Below, piece after piece: positions 39,567 through 48,749 of a stretch of DNA of 64,000 bases. The notes below the pieces were generated by a model. It did no database searches. It was not told the origin of the DNA and worked only from the letters and a program-made list of their open reading frames with translations. Each line of letters starts with the position of its first letter. Position 1 is the stretch's first letter. Origin of the DNA: Gallionella capsiferriformans ES-2 (lineage in GTDB: Bacteria; Pseudomonadota; Gammaproteobacteria; Burkholderiales; Gallionellaceae). Location of the stretch: contig NC_014394.1 of NCBI RefSeq assembly GCF_000145255.1, positions 1,178,001 through 1,242,000 on the forward strand. The letters run 5' to 3'. Made by a program: the position numbers and the translations under genes.

Positions 39567-40649
39567 ATGACTATCTACAACTTTAGCGCAGGTCCCGCAG
39601 TATTGCCGAAAGAAGTGTTGCAACAGGCTCAGGCCGAAATGCTTGACTGGCATGGAAGCGGGATGTCGGTGATGGAAATGTCGCATCGCGGCAAAGAGTT
39701 TATGGGCATTGCGGCTGAAGCCGAAGCCGACTTGCGCGAGTTGATGGCGATTCCGGCTAACTACAAAGTGTTGTTTTTGCAAGGCGGTGCATCACAGCAG
39801 TTTGCGATGATTCCGATGAATCTGTTGCGCGGCAAGGCATCAGCGGATTATCTCAATACCGGCGAATGGTCTAAAAAGGCGATTTCCGAAGCCAAAAAAT
39901 ATGGCGCGGTGAATGTGGTTGCCACGAGCGCCGATAAAAATTTTTCCTACGTGCCTGATTTCTCGGCATGGCGCTGCGATGCGGATGCGGCTTACCTGCA
40001 CTTCACCCCGAATGAAACGATCGGCGGCGTCGAATTCAACTGGCTGCCTGACGCGGGTTCCGTGCCGCTGGTCGCTGATATGTCATCCTGCATCCTGTCG
40101 CGTCCTATCGATGTGTCGAAATACGGCCTGATCTACGCCGGTGCGCAAAAGAATATCGGCCCTGCCGGTTTGACGATCGTCATCGTGCGGGAAGATTTGA
40201 TCGGGGAAGTCGTGGCGGGTACGCCGACCATGCTCGATTACAAAACGCATGCGGACAATGACTCGATGTACAACACGCCGCCGACCTATGGCATTTACAT
40301 CGCAGGACTGGTGTTCAAGATGCTCAAGCGTAACGGCGGGATTGCGGCGATGGAGCAGACCAATATTGCCAAGGCGAATCTCTTGTACGCAGCCATTGAT
40401 GCCAGCAACGGTTTTTATAACTGTCCGGTCGCCATTGATAATCGTTCGCGTATGAATATTCCTTTCACGCTGAAAGATGCAGCGCTGGATGGCGCGTTTG
40501 TGAAACAGGCCGAAGCGCGCGGACTGCTGCAACTGAAGGGCCATCGCTCGGTAGGCGGGATGCGCGCCTCGATCTACAATGCGATGCCGCTGGCAGGGGT
40601 AGCTGCGCTGGTTGAGTTCATGAATGAGTTTGCCGCAAATAACGGTTAA
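39567..40649 (+). CDS. serC: Phosphoserine aminotransferase
   Basis: SerC is a PLP enzyme that makes phosphoserine from 3-phosphohydroxypyruvate and also serves vitamin B6 synthesis. The 360 residues match the family (362 in E. coli) and start with [11 protein letters not shown]. The PLP lysine lies in [13 protein letters not shown] chose the ATG at 39567, which begins the conserved N-terminus. The frame is open to 39453, but that part covers the repeat. serA follows 5 bases later. Confidence 0.97.
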   Translation: MTIYNFSAGPAVLPKEVLQQAQAEMLDWHGSGMSVMEMSHRGKEFMGIAAEAEADLRELMAIPANYKVLFLQGGASQQFAMIPMNLLRGKASADYLNTGEWSKKAISEAKKYGAVNVVATSADKNFSYVPDFSAWRCDADAAYLHFTPNETIGGVEFNWLPDAGSVPLVADMSSCILSRPIDVSKYGLIYAGAQKNIGPAGLTIVIVREDLIGEVVAGTPTMLDYKTHADNDSMYNTPPTYGIYIAGLVFKMLKRNGGIAAMEQTNIAKANLLYAAIDASNGFYNCPVAIDNRSRMNIPFTLKDAALDGAFVKQAEARGLLQLKGHRSVGGMRASIYNAMPLAGVAALVEFMNEFAANNG

Positions 40650-40654
40650 TTAAA

Positions 40655-41839
40655 ATGGCTAATCCATACCGTATTCTGACCCTCAACAAGATATCGGCTC
40701 AAGGGCTTAAGCGTTTTCCTGCCGAGTCCTATCAAGTTGCGAGTGACGTGGATCTGCCCGATGCAATACTGGTGCGCTCGCAAGTCATGCACGACATGGA
40801 GATTCCTGCCAGTGTGAAGGCGATTGCACGAGCCGGTGCCGGTACCAACAATGTGCCGGTTGCAAAGATGAGCGCGCGCGGCATTCCGGTGTTTAATGCG
40901 GCCGGGGCTAACGCTAATGCGGTCAAGGAATTGGTGATCGCGGGTATGTTGTTGTCCGCCCGCAATATTGTGCCGGCATTGCAGTTTGTCGCAGGGTTGG
41001 CAGGTGACGATGCGACTGTTCACAAACTGGTCGAAGACGGCAAGAAGCATTTTGCCGGGATTGAATTGCGCGGTCGTACCCTCGGTGTTATAGGGTTGGG
41101 TGCGATTGGCCGGCAGGTGGCCGATACGGCACTGGCGCTGGGGATGCGGGTACAGGGTTACGATCCGGAGATCACCGTGGAAGGGGCATGGAGTCTGTCG
41201 TCACAAGTCAAAAAGGCGCAAAGCATAGAAGAGTTGCTGCGTCATAGCGATTTCGTCACGCTGCATGTGCCGCTGCTTGATGCAACAAGGGGTTTAATCG
41301 ATGCATCGCGGGTCAAAGCGATGAAGTCGGGCAGCGTGCTGCTGAACTTTTCGCGCGATGCGATTGTGGATAGCGATGCTGTGCTGGCAGGGTTGCATGA
41401 GAAACACTTGCGCGGTTATGTCTGCGATTTTCCGTCGCAAACCTTGCAGGGACAGGCGGGGGTGGTAACACTGCCGCATCTTGGCGCCTCGACCGAAGAG
41501 GCGGAAGAGAACTGTGCCGTGATGGTGGTGGATCAGGTGCGCGACTATCTGGAGCACGGCAATATTGCCAATACGGTTAATTTTCCAACGCTGATTATGC
41601 CGCGTGAATCAGCACACCGACTGGCGGTTGCCAATGCCAATGTGCCGAATATGCTGGGGCAGATTTCTTCCGCGCTGGCGGGGGCGGGGATCAATATCCA
41701 CACGATGATGAATAAATCGCGCGGTGAAATGGCGTACACGTTGGTCGATACCGACTCGCCGGTGCCGCCCCAGCTGATCGCACAAATTGAAGCTATTCAA
41801 GGGGTCTTGATGGTGCGTTGTTTGCCTTTGTCAGAATAA
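40655..41839 (+). CDS. serA: D-3-phosphoglycerate dehydrogenase
   Basis: SerA oxidises 3-phosphoglycerate in the first step of serine synthesis. The 394 residues have the NAD-binding motif GVIGLGAIGRQVAD (about 147) and the catalytic-type segments AGAGTNN and PHLGASTEEAEEN. A short C-terminal ACT-like domain (about 320-394) may mediate serine feedback. It lies between serC and pheA with gaps of 5 and 4 bases, so co-expression is very likely. Confidence 0.96.
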   Translation: MANPYRILTLNKISAQGLKRFPAESYQVASDVDLPDAILVRSQVMHDMEIPASVKAIARAGAGTNNVPVAKMSARGIPVFNAAGANANAVKELVIAGMLLSARNIVPALQFVAGLAGDDATVHKLVEDGKKHFAGIELRGRTLGVIGLGAIGRQVADTALALGMRVQGYDPEITVEGAWSLSSQVKKAQSIEELLRHSDFVTLHVPLLDATRGLIDASRVKAMKSGSVLLNFSRDAIVDSDAVLAGLHEKHLRGYVCDFPSQTLQGQAGVVTLPHLGASTEEAEENCAVMVVDQVRDYLEHGNIANTVNFPTLIMPRESAHRLAVANANVPNMLGQISSALAGAGINIHTMMNKSRGEMAYTLVDTDSPVPPQLIAQIEAIQGVLMVRCLPLSE

Positions 41840-41843
41840 AAAT

Positions 41844-42908
41844 ATGAGTGATAAATTAAAACAATGTCGTGAGCAGATTGACGCGCTGGATGAAGCGTTG
41901 TTAAAGATTGTAAATCAGCGCGCAGCCTTAGCGCAGCAGATCGGGCATCTCAAAGAAGGCGGTGTGGTGTTGCGCCCCGAGCGCGAGGCACAGGTGCTGC
42001 GCCGGTTGCAGGATGCAAATCAGGGGCCGCTGAGCAACGTAGCGATTGCGGCCCTGTTTACCGAAGTGATGTCGCAATGCCGTGCGCTGGAAGCGCCGTT
42101 GTCTGTGGCGTATCTGGGGCCTGAGGGCACATTTACCGAGGCGGCGGCTTTGAAACGTTTTGGCAGCGCGGTGCAAGGTGTGTCGTGCGCCACAATTGAT
42201 GACGTGTTTCGTGCGGTGGAGAGCGGTGAGGTTCAATACGGTGTCGTGCCGGTAGAAAATTCAACCGAAGGCGCTATCGGTCGCACGCTGGATTTGCTGC
42301 TGCAAAGTACCCTGCAAGTTTGCGGTGAAGTGATGTTGCCGATACATCAATGCTTGCTGGCACAGCAGTGTGACGTGAGCCAGATTCAAAGCGTGTATTC
42401 GCACCCGCAGTCTCTTGGTCAGTGTCAGGGGTGGCTGAATGTGAATCTTCCCGCTGCAGCGCGCATCCCGGTGTCCAGCAATGCCGAAGCGGCAAGACTG
42501 GCTGCGGGGCATGTCAATTGCGCGGCGATTGCCGGTGCTCAGGCCGCGGGCCATTTCGGTCTGAATGTCTGTGTGGAAAACATCGAGGACGATGCACGCA
42601 ATACCACACGTTTTTTGGTGCTGGGAAAGCAGCAGGTAGCCGCATCGGGTGAGGATAAGACCTCGATGGTGCTGTCCGCTACCAACCGGCCTGGTGCGGT
42701 GCACGATCTGCTCGCCTCGCTTGCAAAATATGACGTCAGTATGACCAAATTCGAGTCGCGCCCGTCGCGTTCGGGTTTGTGGGAATATGTATTTTATGTG
42801 GATATTGAAGGGCATCAGACCGATGAAAAAGTCGTATTGGCATTGGCTGAACTCAAACAATCCGCCGCGTTTATGAAGATACTGGGCTCTTATCCGCTCG
42901 CTGTTTGA
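41844..42908 (+). CDS. pheA: Bifunctional chorismate mutase / prephenate dehydratase
   Basis: The P-protein converts chorismate to prephenate and then to phenylpyruvate. The 354 residues contain an N-terminal AroQ-type mutase (about 1-85; QIDALDEALLKIVNQRAALAQQIGHLK). A prephenate dehydratase domain follows (about 90-270), with VPVENSTEGAIGRTLD and the segment DDARNTTRFLVLG. The C-terminal ACT domain carries the ESRPSRSGLWEYVFYVD motif, which binds phenylalanine. The stop lies only 15 bases before the target duplication of the insertion sequence. Confidence 0.97.
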   Translation: MSDKLKQCREQIDALDEALLKIVNQRAALAQQIGHLKEGGVVLRPEREAQVLRRLQDANQGPLSNVAIAALFTEVMSQCRALEAPLSVAYLGPEGTFTEAAALKRFGSAVQGVSCATIDDVFRAVESGEVQYGVVPVENSTEGAIGRTLDLLLQSTLQVCGEVMLPIHQCLLAQQCDVSQIQSVYSHPQSLGQCQGWLNVNLPAAARIPVSSNAEAARLAAGHVNCAAIAGAQAAGHFGLNVCVENIEDDARNTTRFLVLGKQQVAASGEDKTSMVLSATNRPGAVHDLLASLAKYDVSMTKFESRPSRSGLWEYVFYVDIEGHQTDEKVVLALAELKQSAAFMKILGSYPLAV

Positions 42909-42923
42909 GTTTTCGCTGTTTTT

Positions 42924-42932
42924 AACAATATA
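42924..42932 (+). repeat. Left 9-bp target duplication of the IS
   Basis: AACAATATA directly precedes the left inverted repeat and is repeated exactly at 44530-44538 after the right one. Confidence 0.93.
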
Positions 42933-43054
42933 CTCAAGTTTAGACATTCAGCATCAGAACAGCGGGCATTAAAGCGGTAGCAAAACAGAGATTTTGGACG
43001 TAAAAATATTCATAAAATGAGCAAAGAACACTTGACAGAAAGAACGGTTCGCGC

Positions 43055-43103
43055 GGTCGCCGCCCTACACGCGAGGGTGTTTGTCGTGTGTAGGGCGGCG
43101 ACC
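43055..43103 (+). promoter_or_regulatory. Perfect 16-bp inverted repeat before the transposase start
   Basis: GGTCGCCGCCCTACAC (43055-43070) is exactly complementary to GTGTAGGGCGGCGACC (43088-43103), with a 17-base loop. It ends one base before an in-frame ATG (43105) and 35 bases before the likelier start (43138). In RNA this would be a very stable hairpin that could hide the start from ribosomes on read-through transcripts, as known for IS10 and IS50. A REP-like insertion is the alternative. Confidence 0.85.
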
Positions 43104-43137
43104 AATGAGGCGTTTTTTACTCCTCGTTTTGTTCCCC

Positions 43138-44427
43138 ATGCCCTACGCTCAAACTGTTCGTCTTTGCCTGTCGAATTGGATTACTCATCTACTCACCGCC
43201 GTTCCATTGCGTTCACGCGCCACCTTCGTCGAACTGCTGTGCGGTTGCCTGATTTCCCCGGAAGGCTGGGTGACGCGCGCGATCAGCGCCATTACCCGTC
43301 GCAAACATTGGACGACGTATTACAAGCTGCTGGAGCGCGGCAGTCTGAGGACGCTGCGTTTGGCTCACGCGTTGTTCGAGGTGGTCGCGCAGGCGCTGCC
43401 GATGGAAATACTCAATCTAGTGATCGACGACACGCTGATTCTGCGCCAATCAGAAAACGCACCGGGCAGCACGATTCGGCACGATCACGCCAAGAAGGCC
43501 AATCAGACGCAATATGTACTGGCGCAATGTTGGGTGACTTTGGGTGTCAGTGTTTTGGGCAGTGCGGGACACAAATATGTGTTGCCCATCGTGTCACGTC
43601 TAGTGCCGGTCAGCGGGAACCGCAACAAGCTCACCATCGCGTTGTCCTTGGTGCGCGGACTGGCTCCGGTGATGAAGGGCAAGCCTGTGCGAATATTATT
43701 CGATGCCTGGTTCATGCGTGCGCGACTGGTATTGCCGCTGCTGGCCCGAAGGATGCGAGTCATCGGTCAGGCACGTCGCGACACAGCGCTATTCTTGCCG
43801 CCCGTCGTATTGGACAAGGCGGGACGTGGACGACCCAGAAAGTACGGGATAAAAATGACGCCCGATGCGATCCTGGCTTTGCCGGTAAGCGAAGTGAAAC
43901 TGACGTTGTATGGCAAGGAGCAGTTGATTCGTCTGCGCTCCGTGGTCGCGCTGGCGCGCTTCCTCAAAGGCGCACCGGTGCGCGCCGTGTGGTGTTCGTT
44001 CTACGATACGGACAAACAGAGTTGGTCAAAAGCGCGTTTGCTGTTGGCAAGCGAAACCGAGTTAAGTGCCGAAGAAGTCTTGCGATTGTACGCACGGCGC
44101 TGGGGCATCGAACCGTTGTTTCACAACCTGAAACGCTGGTGGGGCGTGAACAATCTGTGGCAGCAAAAACGCACCGTATTGGAACTATGGATGCAGATTC
44201 GTTCGACGGCGTGGACGCTGGTTCAGTTATTGAGCTTGGTCGCGGAAGAGTCCTTCCCGATCAACGTTGTGGCACCGTGGCGCGACAAACAACCGCTAAC
44301 GGGCGGCTTGGTGGCGCAGTGGCTACGGATGGAATTTACCGGACTTGCTTTCAGAGATGGATTCAACCGGAAGTCCGGGATATTCACCTTCCCGGAACAG
44401 CGCGGCGACCCAAGATTGCGGGTGTAG
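43138..44427 (+). CDS. IS4-superfamily DDE transposase
   Basis: The 429-residue transposase has the first catalytic aspartate in LVIDDTLIL (about residue 105), a second in RILFDAWFM, and the glutamate in the YREK signature. That signature is the segment YARRWGIEPLFHNLK at 318-332, with the exact spacing Y-2-R-3-E-6-K. No frameshift is seen, so the enzyme is probably functional. I chose the methionine of MPYAQTVRL at 43138. An ATG at 43105 in the same frame is possible and would lie right at the foot of the hairpin. Confidence 0.9.
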   Translation: MPYAQTVRLCLSNWITHLLTAVPLRSRATFVELLCGCLISPEGWVTRAISAITRRKHWTTYYKLLERGSLRTLRLAHALFEVVAQALPMEILNLVIDDTLILRQSENAPGSTIRHDHAKKANQTQYVLAQCWVTLGVSVLGSAGHKYVLPIVSRLVPVSGNRNKLTIALSLVRGLAPVMKGKPVRILFDAWFMRARLVLPLLARRMRVIGQARRDTALFLPPVVLDKAGRGRPRKYGIKMTPDAILALPVSEVKLTLYGKEQLIRLRSVVALARFLKGAPVRAVWCSFYDTDKQSWSKARLLLASETELSAEEVLRLYARRWGIEPLFHNLKRWWGVNNLWQQKRTVLELWMQIRSTAWTLVQLLSLVAEESFPINVVAPWRDKQPLTGGLVAQWLRMEFTGLAFRDGFNRKSGIFTFPEQRGDPRLRV

Positions 44428-44529
44428 CACCGCTGTCAGCAGCAGACAGCAAGCGTCTTAACCAATTCAGCCTCAATTGTGCCACCGCTCCGGTGACGCA
44501 AGGATGAGGGCTGAGAGTCTAAAGTTGAG

Positions 44530-44538
44530 AACAATATA
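44530..44538 (+). repeat. Right 9-bp target duplication of the IS
   Basis: AACAATATA is identical to 42924-42932. It lies just upstream of the hisC start, so the insertion leaves the hisC coding region intact but replaces its upstream context. Confidence 0.93.
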
Positions 44539-44551
44539 GAAGATGGTTGGT

Positions 44552-45655
44552 ATGAACTATTCTGAACTGGCACCAAGTTATATACGCGCCATTGCGCCCT
44601 ATCAGCCCGGCAAACCCATTTCCGAGCTGGAGCGCGAATTGGGCGTGACGGACATCGTTAAGCTGGCTTCCAACGAGAATCCGCTGGGCGCGAGTCCTAA
44701 AGCGGTGGCTGCAGCGCGTGCGGCGCTTGAGGAAATCAGTCTGTATCCCGATGGCAACGGTTATGCGGTCAAAGCCGCACTGGTTGCGCGCTACGGCGTG
44801 ACGTTAGATCAGCTCGTGCTGGGTAACGGTTCCAATGACCTGCTGGAGTTGGCCGCGTGCGCATTTCTTGCCGTGGGTGATAAGGCTGTTTATTCGGATC
44901 ACGCCTTTGCTGTTTATCCGCTGGCGACGCAGGCCGTGGGTGCGACCGGTATCAGCGTGGCGGCTAAAGCGTACGGGCATGATCTTGATGCCATGCGCAG
45001 GGCGGCGGTTGCGCAGGGCGCTAAGCTGATCTTTATCGCCAATCCGAATAATCCCACCGGCACGTTCCTCGCGGGCGACGAATTGCTGACGTTTATGCGT
45101 GCCTTGCCGGCAACTATTTTAGTGGTGCTCGATGAAGCTTATAACGAATATCTGCCTGAAAATTGCCGCTACGACAGTGTAAGCTGGCTGGCTGAATTCC
45201 CTAATCTTTTGATTTCAAGAACTTTTTCAAAGGCTTATGGGCTGGCAAGTTTGCGCGTCGGCTATGCGCTGGGCAATCCGCAAGTGATCGACATGCTCAA
45301 TCGCGTGCGTCAGCCGTTCAATGTCAGCAGTATGGCGCAGGCTGCCGCTGTGGCGGCTTTAGAGGATGCCGAGTTTGTCAGGCGCACCTTTGATCTGAAC
45401 CTGCGCGGCATGGCGCAGCTCTCAGAGGGGTTGAGCAAGCTGGGGCTGGACTATATTCCTTCCTTTGGCAATTTCATCAGTTTTCATATCGTCAATGCCG
45501 CATGGATTTACCGACGCTTACTGGAGTTGGGTGTCATTGTGCGCCCCATCGGTAATTACGGAATGAAGGACTATTTGCGTGTGAGCATCGGTCTTGAATC
45601 ACAAAATTGTAAATTTTTATCTGCATTGAAGCAGATACTCGGAGAAACAGCATGA
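44552..45655 (+). CDS. hisC: Histidinol-phosphate / aromatic aminotransferase
   Basis: This is a class I/II PLP aminotransferase. HisC acts on histidinol phosphate, and in this genomic setting it often also transaminates aromatic keto acids. The 367 residues show ASNENPLG, the NPNNPTG motif, VLDEAYNEY, and the PLP lysine in SRTFSKAYGLASLRVG. The start could be 44543 or 44552. I prefer 44552 because GAAG at 44539-44542 then has workable spacing. The operon upstream is now cut by the IS, so transcription may depend on read-through or a promoter in the IS end. Confidence 0.93.
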   Translation: MNYSELAPSYIRAIAPYQPGKPISELERELGVTDIVKLASNENPLGASPKAVAAARAALEEISLYPDGNGYAVKAALVARYGVTLDQLVLGNGSNDLLELAACAFLAVGDKAVYSDHAFAVYPLATQAVGATGISVAAKAYGHDLDAMRRAAVAQGAKLIFIANPNNPTGTFLAGDELLTFMRALPATILVVLDEAYNEYLPENCRYDSVSWLAEFPNLLISRTFSKAYGLASLRVGYALGNPQVIDMLNRVRQPFNVSSMAQAAAVAALEDAEFVRRTFDLNLRGMAQLSEGLSKLGLDYIPSFGNFISFHIVNAAWIYRRLLELGVIVRPIGNYGMKDYLRVSIGLESQNCKFLSALKQILGETA

Positions 45656-46668
45656 TCATCGTAATGGGTAGGGATGTTACTGACGAACAAATCGGCACCG
45701 TTGTAAAACGGCTTGAAACAGCAGGGCTGAAGGCCAATATTTCGCGCGGTATTGAGCGCACTGTGATTGGTGCAATCGGTGACGAGCGCAAGCTCAATGA
45801 AGAAATGTTCACCCCGTTGCCGGGCGTTGAATCGGCGATGCACGTGACAAAGCAGTACAAAATCGTTTCCCGCGAGTCGCATCGCGAAAATACCATCGTC
45901 GATATCGGCGGCGTTCAATTGGGCGGCAACCAGATTCAGGTGATCGCAGGCCCGTGTTCGGTCGAAACGCAGGAGCAGATGGATTTGTCCGCCAAATATG
46001 TGGCCGAAGCTGGTTGCCGTCTGATGCGCGGCGGCGCGTTCAAGCCGCGTACCAGCCCTTATGCGTTTCAGGGGCATGGCGCGGAAGGTCTGGACATGTT
46101 CCGCAAAGCGGCAAGTCAGTATAAATTGCCTATCGTCACCGAATTGATGGATGCGCGTCAGCTCGATACCTTTATGGAATACGATGTGGACGTGATTCAG
46201 ATTGGCACGCGCAATATGCAGAACTTTGATCTGCTCAAAGAAGTCGGTCGTATCAATAAGCCAGTTATTCTGAAGCGCGGCATGTCGGCGACCATTTCCG
46301 AATGGTTGATGGCGGCGGAATACATTGCGGCGGGCGGTAATCACAATATTATCTTCTGCGAACGCGGCATTCGTACCTTTGAAACCTACTACCGCAATGT
46401 GCTCGATGTGACAGCGATTCCTGTTTTGAAGAAGGAAACCCACTTGCCGGTCATCGTCGATCCTTCTCATGCAGGCGGTAAGGCATGGATGGTGGCGGCG
46501 TTGTCGCAAGCGGCGATTGCAGCCGGTGCCGATGGATTACTGGTAGAGATGCATCCGAGTCCATGCGATGCATGGTGCGATGCCGATCAGGCATTGACCC
46601 CGGATGAACTGAAGAAGCTGATGGGAACGCTGGGTGCGATTGCCGGTGCAATCGGACGCACACTTTAA
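45652..46668 (+). CDS. aroF: DAHP synthase, type I-beta
   Basis: This enzyme condenses phosphoenolpyruvate and erythrose 4-phosphate, the first step of the shikimate pathway. The 338 residues include an N-terminal ferredoxin-like regulatory domain (about 1-70; MIIVMGRDVTDEQI). The TIM-barrel core follows, with AGPCSVET, RGGAFKPRTSPYAFQG, GTRNMQN, KRGMSATI and DPSHAGGK. This architecture is that of the Thermotoga type, not the E. coli AroF/G/H type. The start overlaps the hisC stop by 4 bases. Confidence 0.95.
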   Translation: MIIVMGRDVTDEQIGTVVKRLETAGLKANISRGIERTVIGAIGDERKLNEEMFTPLPGVESAMHVTKQYKIVSRESHRENTIVDIGGVQLGGNQIQVIAGPCSVETQEQMDLSAKYVAEAGCRLMRGGAFKPRTSPYAFQGHGAEGLDMFRKAASQYKLPIVTELMDARQLDTFMEYDVDVIQIGTRNMQNFDLLKEVGRINKPVILKRGMSATISEWLMAAEYIAAGGNHNIIFCERGIRTFETYYRNVLDVTAIPVLKKETHLPVIVDPSHAGGKAWMVAALSQAAIAAGADGLLVEMHPSPCDAWCDADQALTPDELKKLMGTLGAIAGAIGRTL

Positions 46669-46761
46669 TCGTTCCCCCGCGCTGACAGCCTCATGTAAAC
46701 GAGTGATGTTATCGTAGCTGGCTTGTACGTATGTCATCACGTTTAACAACAAAGAGGAATT

Positions 46762-47790
46762 ATGCAACTGAGAAAATTGGGCTGTGCGTTATTAGTTATG
46801 CTGGCATCGACGTCAGCGTCAGCCCTGTCGCTGGGCGAAGGGCAGATTTTGAATCGCATCGGCGAACCGTTTTCTGCCCGTGTTGCGCTGATCGGCGAAT
46901 ATAGCCCCGACGTTAGTTTTTCACAGGTGAAGGGGACGGAATGCCGTGCCTCAATTATCGGCAGCAGTCCAAATGGCTGCGAGTCGTTATATGAAGCGAA
47001 GCTGAATTTTACAGTCAAGCGGCAGTCTGACGGGCAGTATTATCTGAAGGTCAGCGGGGGGCGTAGCGATGAGTTGTTTTATCATATTTTGATCAAGACG
47101 ACATCGAATGCCGGCGGCGCTGTTTACAACAGCTTTGAATTTTTGCCTGAATTTGGTGTAAGTCCGGATGTGCCGCCTACTGCGGATGTCGATGCGGGGT
47201 TGTCGCGCGGTCAGTATGGCATTGTCGGCGGAAAAGTCATTGAGACGGGCATTCAAGCGGTTGAAGTGGTAAAACCCGTTAAGCTCGTTAAGGCTGAACC
47301 GCTCAAAGTCAAATCGCCAGCTAAACCGCTGTCTGATGTAGTCGTTAAGGCAATCCCTGCTTCACCCAAGCCGGTTGAGAATCGCCTGCAAATCAAAAAG
47401 CTGGGCGAATACGCGGACGATATTCATGCGCTGCAAAAGGAAAACGGTGAAATCGAGGCGCAAATTATTTTGCTTGAAAAGCATATCGGCTTGTTAAAAG
47501 AGGTCATCCGCTTGAAGAGTCAGGCGGGCGCAGCGCCGGTGAGTGCGGTTCCTGCCGTTGTGCAGGTTACAGCGCCGGTATCTGCCAATGTGCCCGGTAT
47601 GCTCACCTGGATACTGCTGGCTGTGGTCGGTGTGCTTGCGGCCGCGATCGTCTGGATGTTCATGAAAATGAAACAGTTGAATCTCAGTCCGAGGGGAGCT
47701 CCTGACCGGCAAGAGGCGATTTCTCCTGCTACGCTCAGTGAAATAAAGTCGCTGGATTTAACGGGCGCATTTATTAAGCCTAAGTGGTGA
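46762..47790 (+). CDS. FimV N-terminal-like exported membrane protein
   Basis: The 342-residue protein has a signal peptide (about 1-21, ending ASA). The region LSLGEGQILNRIGEPFSARVALIGE recalls the N-terminal domain of FimV-type proteins. A Pro/Lys/Val-rich linker, a short coiled coil (about 212-252, LQKENGEIEAQIILLEKHIG) and a membrane segment (about 273-297) follow. A cytoplasmic tail completes it. FimV proteins organise polar secretion or pilus machinery and bind peptidoglycan through LysM, but no LysM is evident here. It sits unexpectedly between aroF and tyrA. GAGGA precedes the ATG. The function is not known. Confidence 0.7.
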   Translation: MQLRKLGCALLVMLASTSASALSLGEGQILNRIGEPFSARVALIGEYSPDVSFSQVKGTECRASIIGSSPNGCESLYEAKLNFTVKRQSDGQYYLKVSGGRSDELFYHILIKTTSNAGGAVYNSFEFLPEFGVSPDVPPTADVDAGLSRGQYGIVGGKVIETGIQAVEVVKPVKLVKAEPLKVKSPAKPLSDVVVKAIPASPKPVENRLQIKKLGEYADDIHALQKENGEIEAQIILLEKHIGLLKEVIRLKSQAGAAPVSAVPAVVQVTAPVSANVPGMLTWILLAVVGVLAAAIVWMFMKMKQLNLSPRGAPDRQEAISPATLSEIKSLDLTGAFIKPKW

Positions 47791-47836
47791 ACTGTCCGTG
47801 ATGACGGTTGGCCCGCTCGGTTTCGGTAGAACAACG

Positions 47837-48700
47837 ATGAAATACAACAAGGTGGTGATTTTTGGGGTTGGACTGATCGGCGGCTCGTTTGCGCTGGCGT
47901 TGCGGCGCGCAGGTGTCGTGGGCGAGGTGGTCGGTTTCGGGCGTAGTCAGGCAACTCTTGAGCAGGCTCGCCAGTTGGGTATTATCGACCGGATCGGGCA
48001 GGACGTTGCAGCTGACGTGTCTGATGCGGATTTGGTGCTGCTGGCAACGCCAGTCGGACAAATGGCGGCATTGATGGCGCAGATTGCGCCGCATCTGGGG
48101 GTTTATACGCGGGTCACCGATGGCGGCAGCACCAAAGGCGACGTGGTCGCGGCAGCTTATGCAAATATGGGTGATAGGGCCTCGCAGTTTGTTCCCGCGC
48201 ATCCGATTGCGGGTGCTGAACAAAGCGGTGCTGCGGCGGCAAAGGCCGATTTATATATCGGAAAAAAAGTCGTTCTGACTCCGCTCCCTGAAAATTCTCC
48301 GGAAGCGATCGCCCGCGTGCGTCATGCATGGGAATTGTGCGGTGCCGTGGTGAGCAGTCTGACGGCGCAGCAACACGACGAGGTGTTCGCGGCGGTGAGT
48401 CATCTGCCGCATCTGCTGTCGTTTGCGCTGGTGCACGATCTGGCGCAACGCGACAACCGCGACCAGTTGTTATCTTTTGCGGCCAGCGGTTTTCGTGACT
48501 TTACCCGTATCGCGGCCAGTTCTCCTGAAATGTGGCGCGACATCTGCATTGCCAATCGAGATGCGCTGCTGGGTGAACTGGCTAGCTATATGCAGGAGTT
48601 GGATGTCATTCATCAGGCGCTGGCAGCAGGGGATGCGAATCAACTGCAGGAAATTTTTAGCCTCGCTCGCGAAGTGCGCGGTAACTGGACGCAGCAATAA
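47837..48700 (+). CDS. tyrA: Prephenate/arogenate dehydrogenase
   Basis: TyrA oxidises prephenate (or arogenate) on the way to tyrosine. The 287 residues start with the NAD(P)-binding motif VVIFGVGLIGGSFALALRRAG. They also have the segments TDGGSTKGDVV and PAHPIAGAEQSGAAAA, typical of the family. I chose the ATG at 47837, which leaves a short N-terminus before the Rossmann fold. The frame is open to 47798. It lies 49 bases before aroA-cmk. Confidence 0.94.
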   Translation: MKYNKVVIFGVGLIGGSFALALRRAGVVGEVVGFGRSQATLEQARQLGIIDRIGQDVAADVSDADLVLLATPVGQMAALMAQIAPHLGVYTRVTDGGSTKGDVVAAAYANMGDRASQFVPAHPIAGAEQSGAAAAKADLYIGKKVVLTPLPENSPEAIARVRHAWELCGAVVSSLTAQQHDEVFAAVSHLPHLLSFALVHDLAQRDNRDQLLSFAASGFRDFTRIAASSPEMWRDICIANRDALLGELASYMQELDVIHQALAAGDANQLQEIFSLAREVRGNWTQQ

Positions 48701-48749
48701 ATATCTGTCCTTGCTACTAGCGGCAAGGCTCCCATCTTGAAAGCGCAAC

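Larger units (their letters stand above)
42933..44529. mobile_element. IS4-type insertion sequence, 1597 bp, intact ends
   Basis: The element is bounded by imperfect 20-bp inverted repeats. The left end is CTCAAGTTTAGACATTCAGC (42933-42952). The right end, read inwards, is CTCAACTTTAGACTCTCAGC (44529-44510). They match at 17 of 20 positions. It is flanked by the 9-bp direct repeat AACAATATA. It carries one DDE transposase gene with the YREK signature of the IS4 superfamily, and 9-bp duplications fit IS4-family members. It sits between pheA and hisC in an otherwise continuous operon. Intact ends, duplication and open frame suggest a fairly recent insertion. Confidence 0.93.

Noticed and set aside
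43017-44507. A 496-codon frame overlapping the transposase gene in another frame
   Set aside because: The transposase frame carries the catalytic motifs and YREK signature. The other frame is Arg/Ser/Gly-rich without any motif.
44490-44529. GGATGAGGGCTGAGAG segment as another copy of the dispersed palindromic repeat
   Set aside because: It is the right inverted repeat of the insertion sequence, matching its left end, and is bounded by the target duplication.
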